Below are positions 43,932-51,886 of a DNA stretch of 64,000 nucleotides, piece after piece. Made by a program: the position numbers and the translations under genes. The notes beneath the pieces were generated by a model. It had not been told where the DNA came from. It was given only the letters and a program-made list of their open reading frames with translations, and searched no databases. The DNA lies in contig CAWFUP010000003.1 in the NCBI GenBank assembly GCA_963819075.1, positions 1 to 64,000 on the forward strand, in the 5' to 3' direction. Numbering within the stretch: position 1 is the stretch's first letter; each line of letters begins with the position of its first letter. This DNA comes from CAVQBJ01 sp963819075 (GTDB lineage: Bacteria > Actinomycetota > Thermoleophilia > Solirubrobacterales > Solirubrobacteraceae).

Positions 43932-45989
43932 TCAGGCGGTGACCAGGCTGGGGGACAGGGGGCGAGCGGCTGTGCTGGCGAGCGCATCGCAGTCGACGAT
44001 GAGGGCGATGCCTCCGTCGGACAGCACCGCGCCACCCGAGACGGCCGCACTTCCCGCGAGCTCCTGGGGGAGCGGGCGGGTGACGAGCTCGACCTGCCCG
44101 ATGAGGCGCTCGACTGCGATCGCCACCCGCTGCTCTCCGGCCCGGACGATGACGGCGTGGGTGCTCGGCTCCGCGCTCACGCCGCGATCGAGCACCGTCT
44201 CGCCGTCGAGCAGCGGCACCACGCCGTCGGACTCGAGCAGCAGTCGGCGTCCGGCCGCCGAGCGGACCGGGTGGTCCTCGAGGCGCAGCGTTCGCTCGAC
44301 GCGGTCGATCGGCACGGCAAAGGGGTGCCCGGCGACCTGCACGAGCAGGGCGGACACGATGGCGAGCGTCAGTGGCAGGCGGAGCTGTGTCGTCGTCCCC
44401 TCGCCTGGCACCGAGGTGAGCATCACCTCACCGCCGAGTGACCGCACGGTCTCGCGCACCGCGTCCATCCCGACGCCGCGCCCGGAGATGTCGTTCATCA
44501 CATCCAGCGTGGAGAAACCGGGAGTGAACAGGAGCTCGATCGCCGTCGCCATGTCGACCTGCTCGCCGGCGGCCAGGAGACCGCGCTGCTGAGCGCGTCG
44601 CCCGACGGCTGCCGGGTCGACGCCTCGCCCGTCGTCGCGGACCGTGATGACGACGCTTCCGCCGGCGTGACGCGCTCCGATCTCGAGCACGCCGGTTGGC
44701 GGCTTACCGGCCGCCACGCGCTCCTCCGCGGACTCCAGGCCGTGGTCGACCGCGTTACGCACGAGATGCACGAGCGGGTCCCCGAGCGCGTCGACGACCG
44801 TGCGGTCGAGCTCGGTGTCGGACCCGGTCAGGCGCAGCTCGACGGCCTTGCTCAACCGTGCGGAGAGGTCGCGAACGAGCCGGGGAAGGCGAAGGAACAC
44901 CGCCTCCACCTCGATCATCCGCACCTGCATGACCATCGCGCGCAGCGCCTGCGAGCTGCGGTTGAGCTCCTGCATGGCCTGGGCGATGCCGGGGACCTCC
45001 GAGCGGGCGACGAGCGCCTCGAGCTGCGTGCGATGCACGACGAGCTCGCCCATCACGCCCATCAGCTGGTCGAGGCGGTCGGCCTCGACGCGCACGGTGC
45101 TCATGCTGCGCTGACCGGCGGGGCGCTGGGCGGGGGAAGGAGCGGGGGCGTCGGCCGACGGTGGCGCGGCACTCTCCGGCGGCGCGGCGACCTCGCCGCT
45201 GTCGTCGTGTTCGCTGCGGTCCGGCGTGGAACGGTCGTTGGTCGGCTCGCTCGCCGCTCGGGCGACGTCCTCCGCGGCGGAGACGGTGGCGCCGGCGTCA
45301 CTGCCGCGGGGGATGATGCCCACCGAGACGACACCATCGACGCCGTGGGCGGCGCGCAGTAGCGCGTCGTCCTCGTGATCGGTGTCGAGCACGACCTCGA
45401 CGACGAGCCCGGTGAACTCGTCGACGCCGCGCTCGGTCGGGCGCGAGGCGACGATGCGCCCGTGCTCGGCGAAGGCGGCGAGCAGCATGTACGCGCGCAC
45501 CGAGGGCATTGCGACGTCGTCGGCGAGGGTGACGGTCAGCGCGACGCCGTCGGGGTGGCCGCCGGCCGGAATGACCAGGGCCGGGTCGGGCGGTGGCTGA
45601 TCGTCGCGTCGCGTGCGCACGAGCGAGCGCAGGCGCTCGTTGAGCGCGGTCGGGTCGATGTGCTCCTCGCCGCAGTCGTCGATCGAGTCGACGGCGGCCG
45701 ACAGCGCGTCGAGGCACTCGAGCAGCGCGTCGACGGCGTTGCGCGAGATGCCGTCGCGACGCTGGCGCAGCAGCTCGAAGACGTCCTCCATGTTGTGCGT
45801 CAGCTCGGACATGCCCGTGAAGCCCATCGTTGCGCTCATGCCCTTCAGCGAGTGGGCGATGCGGAAGACCTGGTCGACGCGCTCGCGGTCCCCCGGCGTC
45901 TGCTCGAGCGTGACCACGGCGAGGTTGAGCTCCTGCAGATGCTCGCGGCACTCGGCGACGAACATGGGGAGGTACTCGTTGGTGTCCAT
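43932..45989 (-). CDS. cheA: chemotaxis histidine kinase CheA (685 aa)
   Basis: All five domains are present. P1 has the phosphorylated His46 in FRIAHSLKGMSATMG. P2 is around residues 145-235 (VALTVTLADDVAMPSVRAYM). An acidic linker follows. P3 begins near MSTVRVEADRLDQLMGVMGE. P4 has the N box HLVRNAVDHGLES, G1 DDGRGVD and G2 ISGRGVGMDAV. P5 is the CheW-like coupling domain (VAGHPFAVPIDRVERTL). The ATG overlaps the cheR stop by one base (TGATG). It phosphorylates CheY and CheB in response to receptors that are encoded elsewhere. Confidence 0.96.
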   Translation of the reverse strand: MDTNEYLPMFVAECREHLQELNLAVVTLEQTPGDRERVDQVFRIAHSLKGMSATMGFTGMSELTHNMEDVFELLRQRRDGISRNAVDALLECLDALSAAVDSIDDCGEEHIDPTALNERLRSLVRTRRDDQPPPDPALVIPAGGHPDGVALTVTLADDVAMPSVRAYMLLAAFAEHGRIVASRPTERGVDEFTGLVVEVVLDTDHEDDALLRAAHGVDGVVSVGIIPRGSDAGATVSAAEDVARAASEPTNDRSTPDRSEHDDSGEVAAPPESAAPPSADAPAPSPAQRPAGQRSMSTVRVEADRLDQLMGVMGELVVHRTQLEALVARSEVPGIAQAMQELNRSSQALRAMVMQVRMIEVEAVFLRLPRLVRDLSARLSKAVELRLTGSDTELDRTVVDALGDPLVHLVRNAVDHGLESAEERVAAGKPPTGVLEIGARHAGGSVVITVRDDGRGVDPAAVGRRAQQRGLLAAGEQVDMATAIELLFTPGFSTLDVMNDISGRGVGMDAVRETVRSLGGEVMLTSVPGEGTTTQLRLPLTLAIVSALLVQVAGHPFAVPIDRVERTLRLEDHPVRSAAGRRLLLESDGVVPLLDGETVLDRGVSAEPSTHAVIVRAGEQRVAIAVERLIGQVELVTRPLPQELAGSAAVSGGAVLSDGGIALIVDCDALASTAARPLSPSLVTA

Positions 45990-46783
45990 CAGCTCTTGCG
46001 GTAGTTGAAGGGGAACTCGGACGTCAACCCGAGGCTCGACGCGTTGGCCACGCGCTCGGTGGCGCCGACGACGAGGTAACCACCCGGGCGCAGGGCATCG
46101 ACGAGGCGGGCGTGCAGCGCGTCACGCACGACCTCGGTGAAGTAGATCGCCGTGTTGCGGCACAGGATCAGGTCGTAGCCGTGGCGTCGGGGTGTGAGGC
46201 GCAGCAGGTCAGCGGCCTCGAAGGACGTCACGGCACGCAGCTCGTCTCCGGCTCGCCAGCCCGATGGGGTGCGCTCGAACCAGCGCCTGAGCGCGTCGGG
46301 CGGCGCGTCGCGCGCGTCCTCGTCGCTGAACTCGCCGGCCCGGGCCAGTGCCACCATGCGCCGATCGATGTCGGTGCCGCGGATCGTCAGGCCGGCGTCC
46401 GGGACGGTCGCGCGGCACACGGCCGCGAGCGTGTAGGCCTCGGCCCCGTGGGAACTGCCGGCGCTCCACGCGCGGATGCGCCCGGCCTCGGCGAGCCCGG
46501 GCAGGATCTCGCCGCCGAGCTGCTCCCACTGCTTCGGATTGCGCCACAGCTGGGAGACGTTGATGGTCACGCGGTCGATCAGGTGGTCGAGCTCGGCCGC
46601 GTCGGTGTTCAGCAGGCACAGATAGTCGGCGAGACGCGGCGTGCCGCGGCGCTCGGCGAAGCTGCGGATCCGGCGCTCCATCTGGTTGCGCTTGTACTGC
46701 GACAGGTCGATGTCGCACAGGCGGCGGACGCCGACGCAGAAGGTGACGTACTCGTCGATCGCGGTGGCTGGAAGCACGCTCAT
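45989..46783 (-). CDS. cheR: chemotaxis receptor methyltransferase CheR (264 aa)
   Basis: The N-terminal helical domain has DLSQYKRNQMERRIRSFAER, and VTINVSQLWRNPKQWEQLGG is the conserved T/S-x-F/L-W-R-N-P segment. The SAM motif reads WSAGSSHGAEAYTLAA, where most CheR proteins have CSTGEEPYS, so one of the two acidic residues is replaced. GTDIDRRMVALARAG and LILCRNTAIYF (motif C/VRN) are normal. The ATG at 46783 overlaps the cheB stop as ATGA. It adds methyl groups to receptor glutamates. Confidence 0.92.
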   Translation of the reverse strand: MSVLPATAIDEYVTFCVGVRRLCDIDLSQYKRNQMERRIRSFAERRGTPRLADYLCLLNTDAAELDHLIDRVTINVSQLWRNPKQWEQLGGEILPGLAEAGRIRAWSAGSSHGAEAYTLAAVCRATVPDAGLTIRGTDIDRRMVALARAGEFSDEDARDAPPDALRRWFERTPSGWRAGDELRAVTSFEAADLLRLTPRRHGYDLILCRNTAIYFTEVVRDALHARLVDALRPGGYLVVGATERVANASSLGLTSEFPFNYRKS

Positions 46784-47853
46784 GGCGCCGCCTCCGCGCA
46801 GATCGCGCTCGACAGCGCGCTGAGGTCGAGCTCCTCGTCGGCCAGCCGCTCGCCGACGATCGCCCGCGGCATCCCGTAGACGACGCAGCTCGACTCGGCC
46901 TCGACGAGCACGTGACCCCCGGCGCGGTGGACCGCGCGAGCGCCCTCGAGGCCGTCGCGGCCCATGCCGGTGAGGACCACGAGCAGCAGGCGCTCGCCCC
47001 ACACGCGCACGGCATCGATGATCGTCAGGTCGGCGCGTGGGCGCAGCCCACCGATCGCCTCGTCCTCGCTGAGGCGCACCCGACCATCGTCGGCCAGGCG
47101 AAGGTGGCTCCCGCCGGGCGCGAGCAGCGCACGATCGGGCCCGACCGTGTCGCCGCTGGCCGCCTCCTTGACGTGCAGCGCGCAGCTGCCGTCGAGTCGG
47201 GCCGCGAGCGAGGCGGTGAAGCCGCTCGGCATGTGCTGGACGATGAGTGTGCCGCGCCCGAGGCTCGCCGGCAGTTCGGGCAGCAGCTGCGCGAGCGCGC
47301 GCGGGCCGCCGGTGGAGCAGGCGATGACGACGACGCGGCTCGCCGTGGCCGTGGCCTGACGCCGCCAGGGCGCCGGCGGGCGTGTCGGCGCGCTGGGGCG
47401 CGAGGGCGCGGCGGCCGCCCCTACCGATGTCGCCCGGGGGCGGCGCAGCTTCGTCTCGGCCGCGGCTCGCACCTTGCTCTCGAGCTCTCGGACGAACGCG
47501 TCGAGTCCGCTCTGCGCGGCGGGCTTGGCCACGAGCTCGAAGGCACCCTCGGCGAGCGCGTCCACGGCGCGCACGCCATGCGACGGCGAGAACGCCGACA
47601 CGACGACGACGGGGATGTCCATGCGGCGCTGGCGCAGGGCGCGCAGGACGCCGATCCCGTCGCGCCCGGGCATCGCCAGGTCGAGCGACAGCACGTCGGG
47701 CCGCTCGCGCTCGCACATCGCGATCGCCTCGTCGCCGTCGGCGGCGACGCCCACGATCTCGGTGTCGGCGCAGCTCAGAGCCTCGGTCAGCATCCGCCGC
47801 ATGAAGGCGGAGTCGTCGGCCACGACGACGCGATGGGGAGCCGTGGTCGTCAC
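46780..47853 (-). CDS. cheB: chemotaxis receptor methylesterase/deamidase CheB (357 aa)
   Basis: It starts at GTG 47853. The receiver domain (1-125) has VVVADDSAF and acceptor D58 in LSLDLAMPGRDG. An alanine/proline-rich linker follows. The catalytic domain carries IACSTGGPRAL (nucleophile Ser), IVQHMPSGFT (His) and VLTGMGRDGLEG (Asp). It removes receptor methyl groups when phosphorylated by CheA, giving adaptation together with CheR. The stop overlaps the cheR start. Confidence 0.95.
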   Translation of the reverse strand: MTTTAPHRVVVADDSAFMRRMLTEALSCADTEIVGVAADGDEAIAMCERERPDVLSLDLAMPGRDGIGVLRALRQRRMDIPVVVVSAFSPSHGVRAVDALAEGAFELVAKPAAQSGLDAFVRELESKVRAAAETKLRRPRATSVGAAAAPSRPSAPTRPPAPWRRQATATASRVVVIACSTGGPRALAQLLPELPASLGRGTLIVQHMPSGFTASLAARLDGSCALHVKEAASGDTVGPDRALLAPGGSHLRLADDGRVRLSEDEAIGGLRPRADLTIIDAVRVWGERLLLVVLTGMGRDGLEGARAVHRAGGHVLVEAESSCVVYGMPRAIVGERLADEELDLSALSSAICAEAAP

Positions 47854-47860
47854 GGCCCCG

Positions 47861-48316
47861 CTACGCCGCGAGCCCGAGCTCGCGGTCGCTGACGAGGCCC
47901 CGCGCGTCGAGCAGGACGACGAGCCGATCGCCGACCTTCACGATCGCGTTGAGTGCCCCGCTGCCCGGGACCGGCAGCGGCTCGGTCTGCCCGGGCTGCA
48001 GCGTGAGCACCTCGGCGACGTCGTCGACGACGATCCCCGCGCCCGCGTCCTCCGTCTCGATGATGATGATCTTGCCCGGCTCGTTGGCGCTCGCCGTGAG
48101 CTCGAGACGGGCGGCGAGGTCGACGACGGGGATGATGCGTCCGCGCAGCGAGATCACGCCTCGAATCCAGGCGACGTGCGAGGCGACCCCGCGCGGCTCG
48201 ACGTAGCGGATGATCTCCTGGACCTGGGTGATTGGGAGGCCATACTCCTCGTTGCCGAGCGAGAACACGACGATCTGGTCGGGAACGCCGGACTGGTGTT
48301 CGCTCGGACTGGCCAA
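47861..48316 (-). CDS. cheW: chemotaxis coupling protein CheW (151 aa)
   Basis: The start is TTG 48316, supported by AAGGAG at 48330-48325 with an 8-base spacer. The longer frame up to 48934 runs antisense to the FUSC gene's end and is not used. The body has QIVVFSLGNEEYGLPITQVQ, EIIRYVEP, VAWIRGVISLRGRIIPVVDL and VGDRLVVLLDARGLVSD, all typical of CheW. It joins receptors to CheA. It is the first gene of the operon, 77 bases after the sigma-28-type promoter. Confidence 0.93.
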   Translation of the reverse strand: MASPSEHQSGVPDQIVVFSLGNEEYGLPITQVQEIIRYVEPRGVASHVAWIRGVISLRGRIIPVVDLAARLELTASANEPGKIIIIETEDAGAGIVVDDVAEVLTLQPGQTEPLPVPGSGALNAIVKVGDRLVVLLDARGLVSDRELGLAA

Positions 48317-48392
48317 CTGGGTGTCTCCTTGTCGCTCGGCGAGGCTCCGCGGGAAGGGTGCGCCGGGGGCCCCCGCGGGGCCTCCCCCGCAT

Positions 48393-48419
48393 ACATCGGC
48401 AGCTCGGTGTGGAACTTTG
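48393..48419 (-). promoter_or_regulatory. sigma-28 (FliA) type promoter for the che operon
   Basis: On the minus strand CAAAGTTC (48419-48412), an 11-base spacer and GCCGATGT (48400-48393) match the flagellar sigma consensus TAAAGTTT-N11-GCCGATAA at six of eight and six of eight bases, with exact spacing. It lies 77 bases before the TTG of cheW. This puts the whole operon under motility control. Confidence 0.65.
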
Positions 48420-48468
48420 GCGCCGTTTGAGCGACTAGATCGCCCGTCCAGGGCCGGCCCGCCGCGGC

Positions 48469-49545
48469 TCAGCGGGGCGCGACGACCGCTTCGGCGACCG
48501 TGCGCGCGCGAGCGCCGGCGATGCGCGTCACGTCCCGGGCGGTGACTCCGACGAGCTGGGCCACGACGGCCTCGCGCGGATCGCTCGGCGGCGCGAGCTC
48601 GACCGTCTCGGTGGCCCGTGCCGCGAGCTCGCGCGCCTCGTCGTCGCGCGATCCGACCAGCCGCACGGCACGCGCGAGCAGTCGCACGGCCGCGACCTCG
48701 TGCTCGGGCAACGATCCGTCCTCGCCGGCCGAGATGCGGCCGAGCGCGATCCGCAGCAGGCTGAGCAACGAGTTGCCGAGCAGGCACAGATGTTCGGCGG
48801 GCGCCACCTCGGACTCGACCGCGCGGCGCTCGCCCCGGCGGCGCGTCAGCCGGACGACGTGCCCGGCCGATTCGCGCGCGTCGGAGACGGCCTCGAGCTG
48901 GCGGTGGACGCGATCGCTCGTCTGGAGCATCCACGGCGCGTCAACGCGCCGACCGAGCTCGAGCAGGCGCACGAGCTCGTCGAACGTGTCGGCGAGCACG
49001 CCGAGGGCCTGGCGCTCGGCCCGGTGCACGACGGCGAGTGGGTCGGGCGGGAAGAGCAGCTGGCTGAAGATGAGGGCCACGCCGCCGCCCACGAGGGCAT
49101 CGACGATCCGCTCCGACCCGGTGCCGCTGCGCTGCAGGGCGATGACCAGGATGGCCGACGCGGCCGCCTGGTTGAGGAACAGCGGCCCCTGACCGACGAA
49201 GCCCCAACCGAGCGCCACGGCAACGTTCATCGTCATGAACGTGACGACGCCGATGGACAGGGCGTCGGTGCCGAGCCACTCGTGCAGGCCCTCGCCGATG
49301 GCGATGCCGAGGCATACGCCGAGGATCATCTGCAGCGCCCGGCGCCCGCGCTGGCGCGCCGTCGCGCCGAGCGCGATCGCGGCCGCGATCGGCGCGAAGA
49401 ATGGCTGCGCGTGACCGAGCAGGTCGTGGGCGATGTACCACGCCGCGCCGGCGGCGAGGGCGGTCTGCAGGATCGGCCACCACGCCACGCGCAGCCGCCC
49501 GAGCGCCTCGGCCAGACGACGGCGCGCCTGCGCTGCCACGGTCAT
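48469..49545 (-). CDS. FUSC-family (aromatic acid exporter-like) membrane protein (358 aa)
   Basis: The N-terminal half has six hydrophobic segments in the FUSC order: WPILQTALAAGAAWYIAHDL, PFFAPIAAAIALGATARQRG, ALQMILGVCLGIAIGEGLHE and VVTFMTMNVAVALGWGF are recognisable. From residue ~180 there is a helical cytoplasmic domain (AERQALGVLADTFDELVRLL) and the tail EAVVAQLVGVTARDVTRIAG. It is a single-repeat form, so it would act as a dimer. The substrate is likely a hydrophobic or aromatic acid. It starts nine bases after the ilvA stop and is probably cotranscribed with it. Confidence 0.83.
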   Translation of the reverse strand: MTVAAQARRRLAEALGRLRVAWWPILQTALAAGAAWYIAHDLLGHAQPFFAPIAAAIALGATARQRGRRALQMILGVCLGIAIGEGLHEWLGTDALSIGVVTFMTMNVAVALGWGFVGQGPLFLNQAAASAILVIALQRSGTGSERIVDALVGGGVALIFSQLLFPPDPLAVVHRAERQALGVLADTFDELVRLLELGRRVDAPWMLQTSDRVHRQLEAVSDARESAGHVVRLTRRRGERRAVESEVAPAEHLCLLGNSLLSLLRIALGRISAGEDGSLPEHEVAAVRLLARAVRLVGSRDDEARELAARATETVELAPPSDPREAVVAQLVGVTARDVTRIAGARARTVAEAVVAPR

Positions 49546-49553
49546 CGAGTCGC

Positions 49554-50882
49554 CTACGGCGACCCGCCGGGCTCAGGCTCGTTCGCGGCCACGGGCACGG
49601 CCGGCGGGACCGTCTGCAGCTCGTACCCGGCCCGCGCGAGCGTGGCGAGGATCTCGCTGGCGTGAGCCGCGCCACGGGTCTCGAGGACGAGCTCGACGCC
49701 GGTCTGGCGCACGTGCAGCGGAACCGCCTCGCGCACGTGCTCGACGCTCAGCACGTTGGCACCCGCCTCGGCGACGAGCGTCAGCAGTCCGGCCAGGCCG
49801 CCCGGTCGGTCGGAGATCCGCGTGTAGCAGCGCAGCCGACGCCCGGCGCCGGTCTCGTGGCGCTCGGTGACGAGCGAAAGGAGCCCCGGATCGACGTTAC
49901 CGCCCGACAGGACGACCACGGTCGGGCCGTCGGCCTGGGGAGCGACGGCCCCGCCGAGCAGCGCGGCCACGCCGACGGCGCCCGCGCCCTCGACGACGAG
50001 CTTGGACCGCTCGAGCAACCACACCATCGCCTCGGCGACGTCGTCCTCCTCGACGACGCACATCTCGTCCACCCAGCGCTGGACGAGCGGGAGCGTGAGC
50101 GCGCCGGGGCGCTTGACGGCGATGCCGTCCGCGATCGTCGGCCGGATCGCGGGCGGCTCGGCGCTCGCGTCACGCCAGGCGCCGACGAACGGCGCGCACG
50201 AGCGCACCTGGACCCCGACGACCGTGACGTCCGGGCGCACGGACTTGATCGCGCCGGCCACGCCGGAGATGAGACCGCCGCCGCCGACCGGGACGACCAC
50301 GCGCGCCAGGTCGGGCACGTCGGCCAGCAGCTCGAGCCCGAGCGTCGCCTGCCCGAGAACGATGTCCGGGTCATCGAAAGGGTGCACGAAGTGGGCGCCG
50401 GTCTCCTGCGCCCGGGCACGCGCGGCCGCGACGCAGTCGTCGACCGAATCGCCCTCCAGGTGCACGAGGCCCCCGAACCCGCGTACCGCCGCGACCTTCG
50501 ACACCGCCGCGTCGCGGGGCATGAAGACCTCGCAGGGCACCGAGCGCGCCCGGGCCGCGTACGCGAGCGACTGTCCGTGATTGCCGGCGCTGCCGGCCAC
50601 GACGGCACCCGGGCTCCCGAGCGCGGTCAGCTTGCAGAGCGCGCCGCGCAGCTTGAAGGACCCGGTGCGCTGCAGGTTCTCGGCCTTCAGCAGGATGTGC
50701 CCGCCGCTGCGCTGCGACAGGCTGTTCGAGGAGAGCACCGGCGCGTGCCGGACGAGCTCGCCGAACGATCGCGCGGCGGCTTGGGCGGCGCCGGCCGCGA
50801 GCCGCGCGGCCACAAGCTCGACCTGCTCGTCAGGCGTGCCGGTGTCGGCCGTGTCGGTAGGAGCGGAGGTCATCGAGCGCAT
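49554..50882 (-). CDS. ilvA: threonine ammonia-lyase with C-terminal ACT domain (442 aa)
   Basis: ATG 50882 has GGGAGTGAG just upstream. ATG 50873 is the alternative. PLP lysine is K77 in TGSFKLRGA. The Gly loop reads VVVPVGGGGLISG and the Asn contact GSAGNHGQ. The C-terminal ~75 residues (RISDRPGGLAGLLTLVAEAG, ETRGAAHASEILATLARAGY) form an ACT domain, the short catabolic/biosynthetic IlvA form. It deaminates threonine (or serine) to 2-oxobutyrate, feeding isoleucine synthesis or energy. It diverges from purU. Confidence 0.9.
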   Translation of the reverse strand: MRSMTSAPTDTADTGTPDEQVELVAARLAAGAAQAAARSFGELVRHAPVLSSNSLSQRSGGHILLKAENLQRTGSFKLRGALCKLTALGSPGAVVAGSAGNHGQSLAYAARARSVPCEVFMPRDAAVSKVAAVRGFGGLVHLEGDSVDDCVAAARARAQETGAHFVHPFDDPDIVLGQATLGLELLADVPDLARVVVPVGGGGLISGVAGAIKSVRPDVTVVGVQVRSCAPFVGAWRDASAEPPAIRPTIADGIAVKRPGALTLPLVQRWVDEMCVVEEDDVAEAMVWLLERSKLVVEGAGAVGVAALLGGAVAPQADGPTVVVLSGGNVDPGLLSLVTERHETGAGRRLRCYTRISDRPGGLAGLLTLVAEAGANVLSVEHVREAVPLHVRQTGVELVLETRGAAHASEILATLARAGYELQTVPPAVPVAANEPEPGGSP

Positions 50883-50951
50883 CGTCTCACTCCCGCCGGC
50901 CGGGGGCGACCACTCGTCTGATAAGACTCCGCGGCCTCGCCCTGCCCGTCC

Positions 50952-51830
50952 ATGTCCGCGAGTCCACCCGACACCCCTACGCCGCCGCCGGTGGCGCGCC
51001 TGGTCATCTCCTGTCCCGACCGGCCCGGGATCGTCGCTGCTGTGTCCGGAGCGCTCGCCGGCGCCGGTGCGAACATCACCCAGTCCGACCAGTACTCGAC
51101 CGATCCCGAGGGCGGCACGTTCCTCATGCGCGTCGAGTTCCACATCGACGTGGCGGCACGCGAGCGCTTCGCCGCCACGTTCGCCGAGATCGCCGAGCGC
51201 TTCGGCATGGACTGGCGGCTGTGGCATTCGGGCCAGCGCAAGCGCGTCGCGCTGATGGTCTCGCGCCACGAGCACTGCCTGCTCGACCTGCTCTGGCGAT
51301 GGCGCCGCGGCGAGCTCGACTGCGACATCCCGCTCGTCGTCTCCAACCACTCCGACCTGCGCGACGAAGTCGCGCTCTTCGGCGTGCGCTTCGAGCACAT
51401 CCCGGTGACCAAGGACGACAAGGCCCAGGCCGAGCGGCGGCTGCTGGGGGTGCTCGAGGGCGACTACGACCTCATCGTCCTGGCCCGCTACATGCAGATC
51501 CTCAGCGGCGAGCTGCTGGCCCGCCTCGGTGCCCCGGTGATCAACATCCACCACTCGTTCCTGCCCGCGTTCGCGGGCGCCGACCCCTACACACGCGCGC
51601 TGCGCCGCGGGGTGAAGGTGATCGGTGCGACCGCGCACTACGTCACCGAGGACCTCGACGAGGGTCCGATCATCGAGCAGGACACGGCGCACGTATCGCA
51701 CCGCGACACGGCCGAGTCGTTGACGCAGATCGGCCGTGACATCGAGCGCACGGTGCTGGCGCGAGCGGTGAAGTGGCACCTCGAGGACCGCGTGCTCGTG
51801 TCGGGCTCGCGCACGATCGTCTTCGCCTAG
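50952..51830 (+). CDS. purU: formyltetrahydrofolate deformylase PurU (292 aa)
   Basis: An N-terminal ACT domain (LVISCPDRPGIVAAVSGALA, residues 17-90) is followed by the formyltransferase-fold domain. RVALMVSRHEHCLLDLLWRW, IPVTKDDKAQAERRLL and VINIHHSFLPAFAGADPY (catalytic Asn-x-His) are present, and HYVTEDLDEGPIIEQD carries the catalytic Asp. It splits 10-formyl-THF to formate and THF, balancing one-carbon pools. Length matches the family. It is followed by ppx 56 bases on, perhaps in one transcript. Confidence 0.95.
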   Translation: MSASPPDTPTPPPVARLVISCPDRPGIVAAVSGALAGAGANITQSDQYSTDPEGGTFLMRVEFHIDVAARERFAATFAEIAERFGMDWRLWHSGQRKRVALMVSRHEHCLLDLLWRWRRGELDCDIPLVVSNHSDLRDEVALFGVRFEHIPVTKDDKAQAERRLLGVLEGDYDLIVLARYMQILSGELLARLGAPVINIHHSFLPAFAGADPYTRALRRGVKVIGATAHYVTEDLDEGPIIEQDTAHVSHRDTAESLTQIGRDIERTVLARAVKWHLEDRVLVSGSRTIVFA

Positions 51831-51886
51831 GCGACGCGAGCGGTCGGCGCCGACCGGCGACCGCCGCCGGGGCGCGGGCTACGCTG

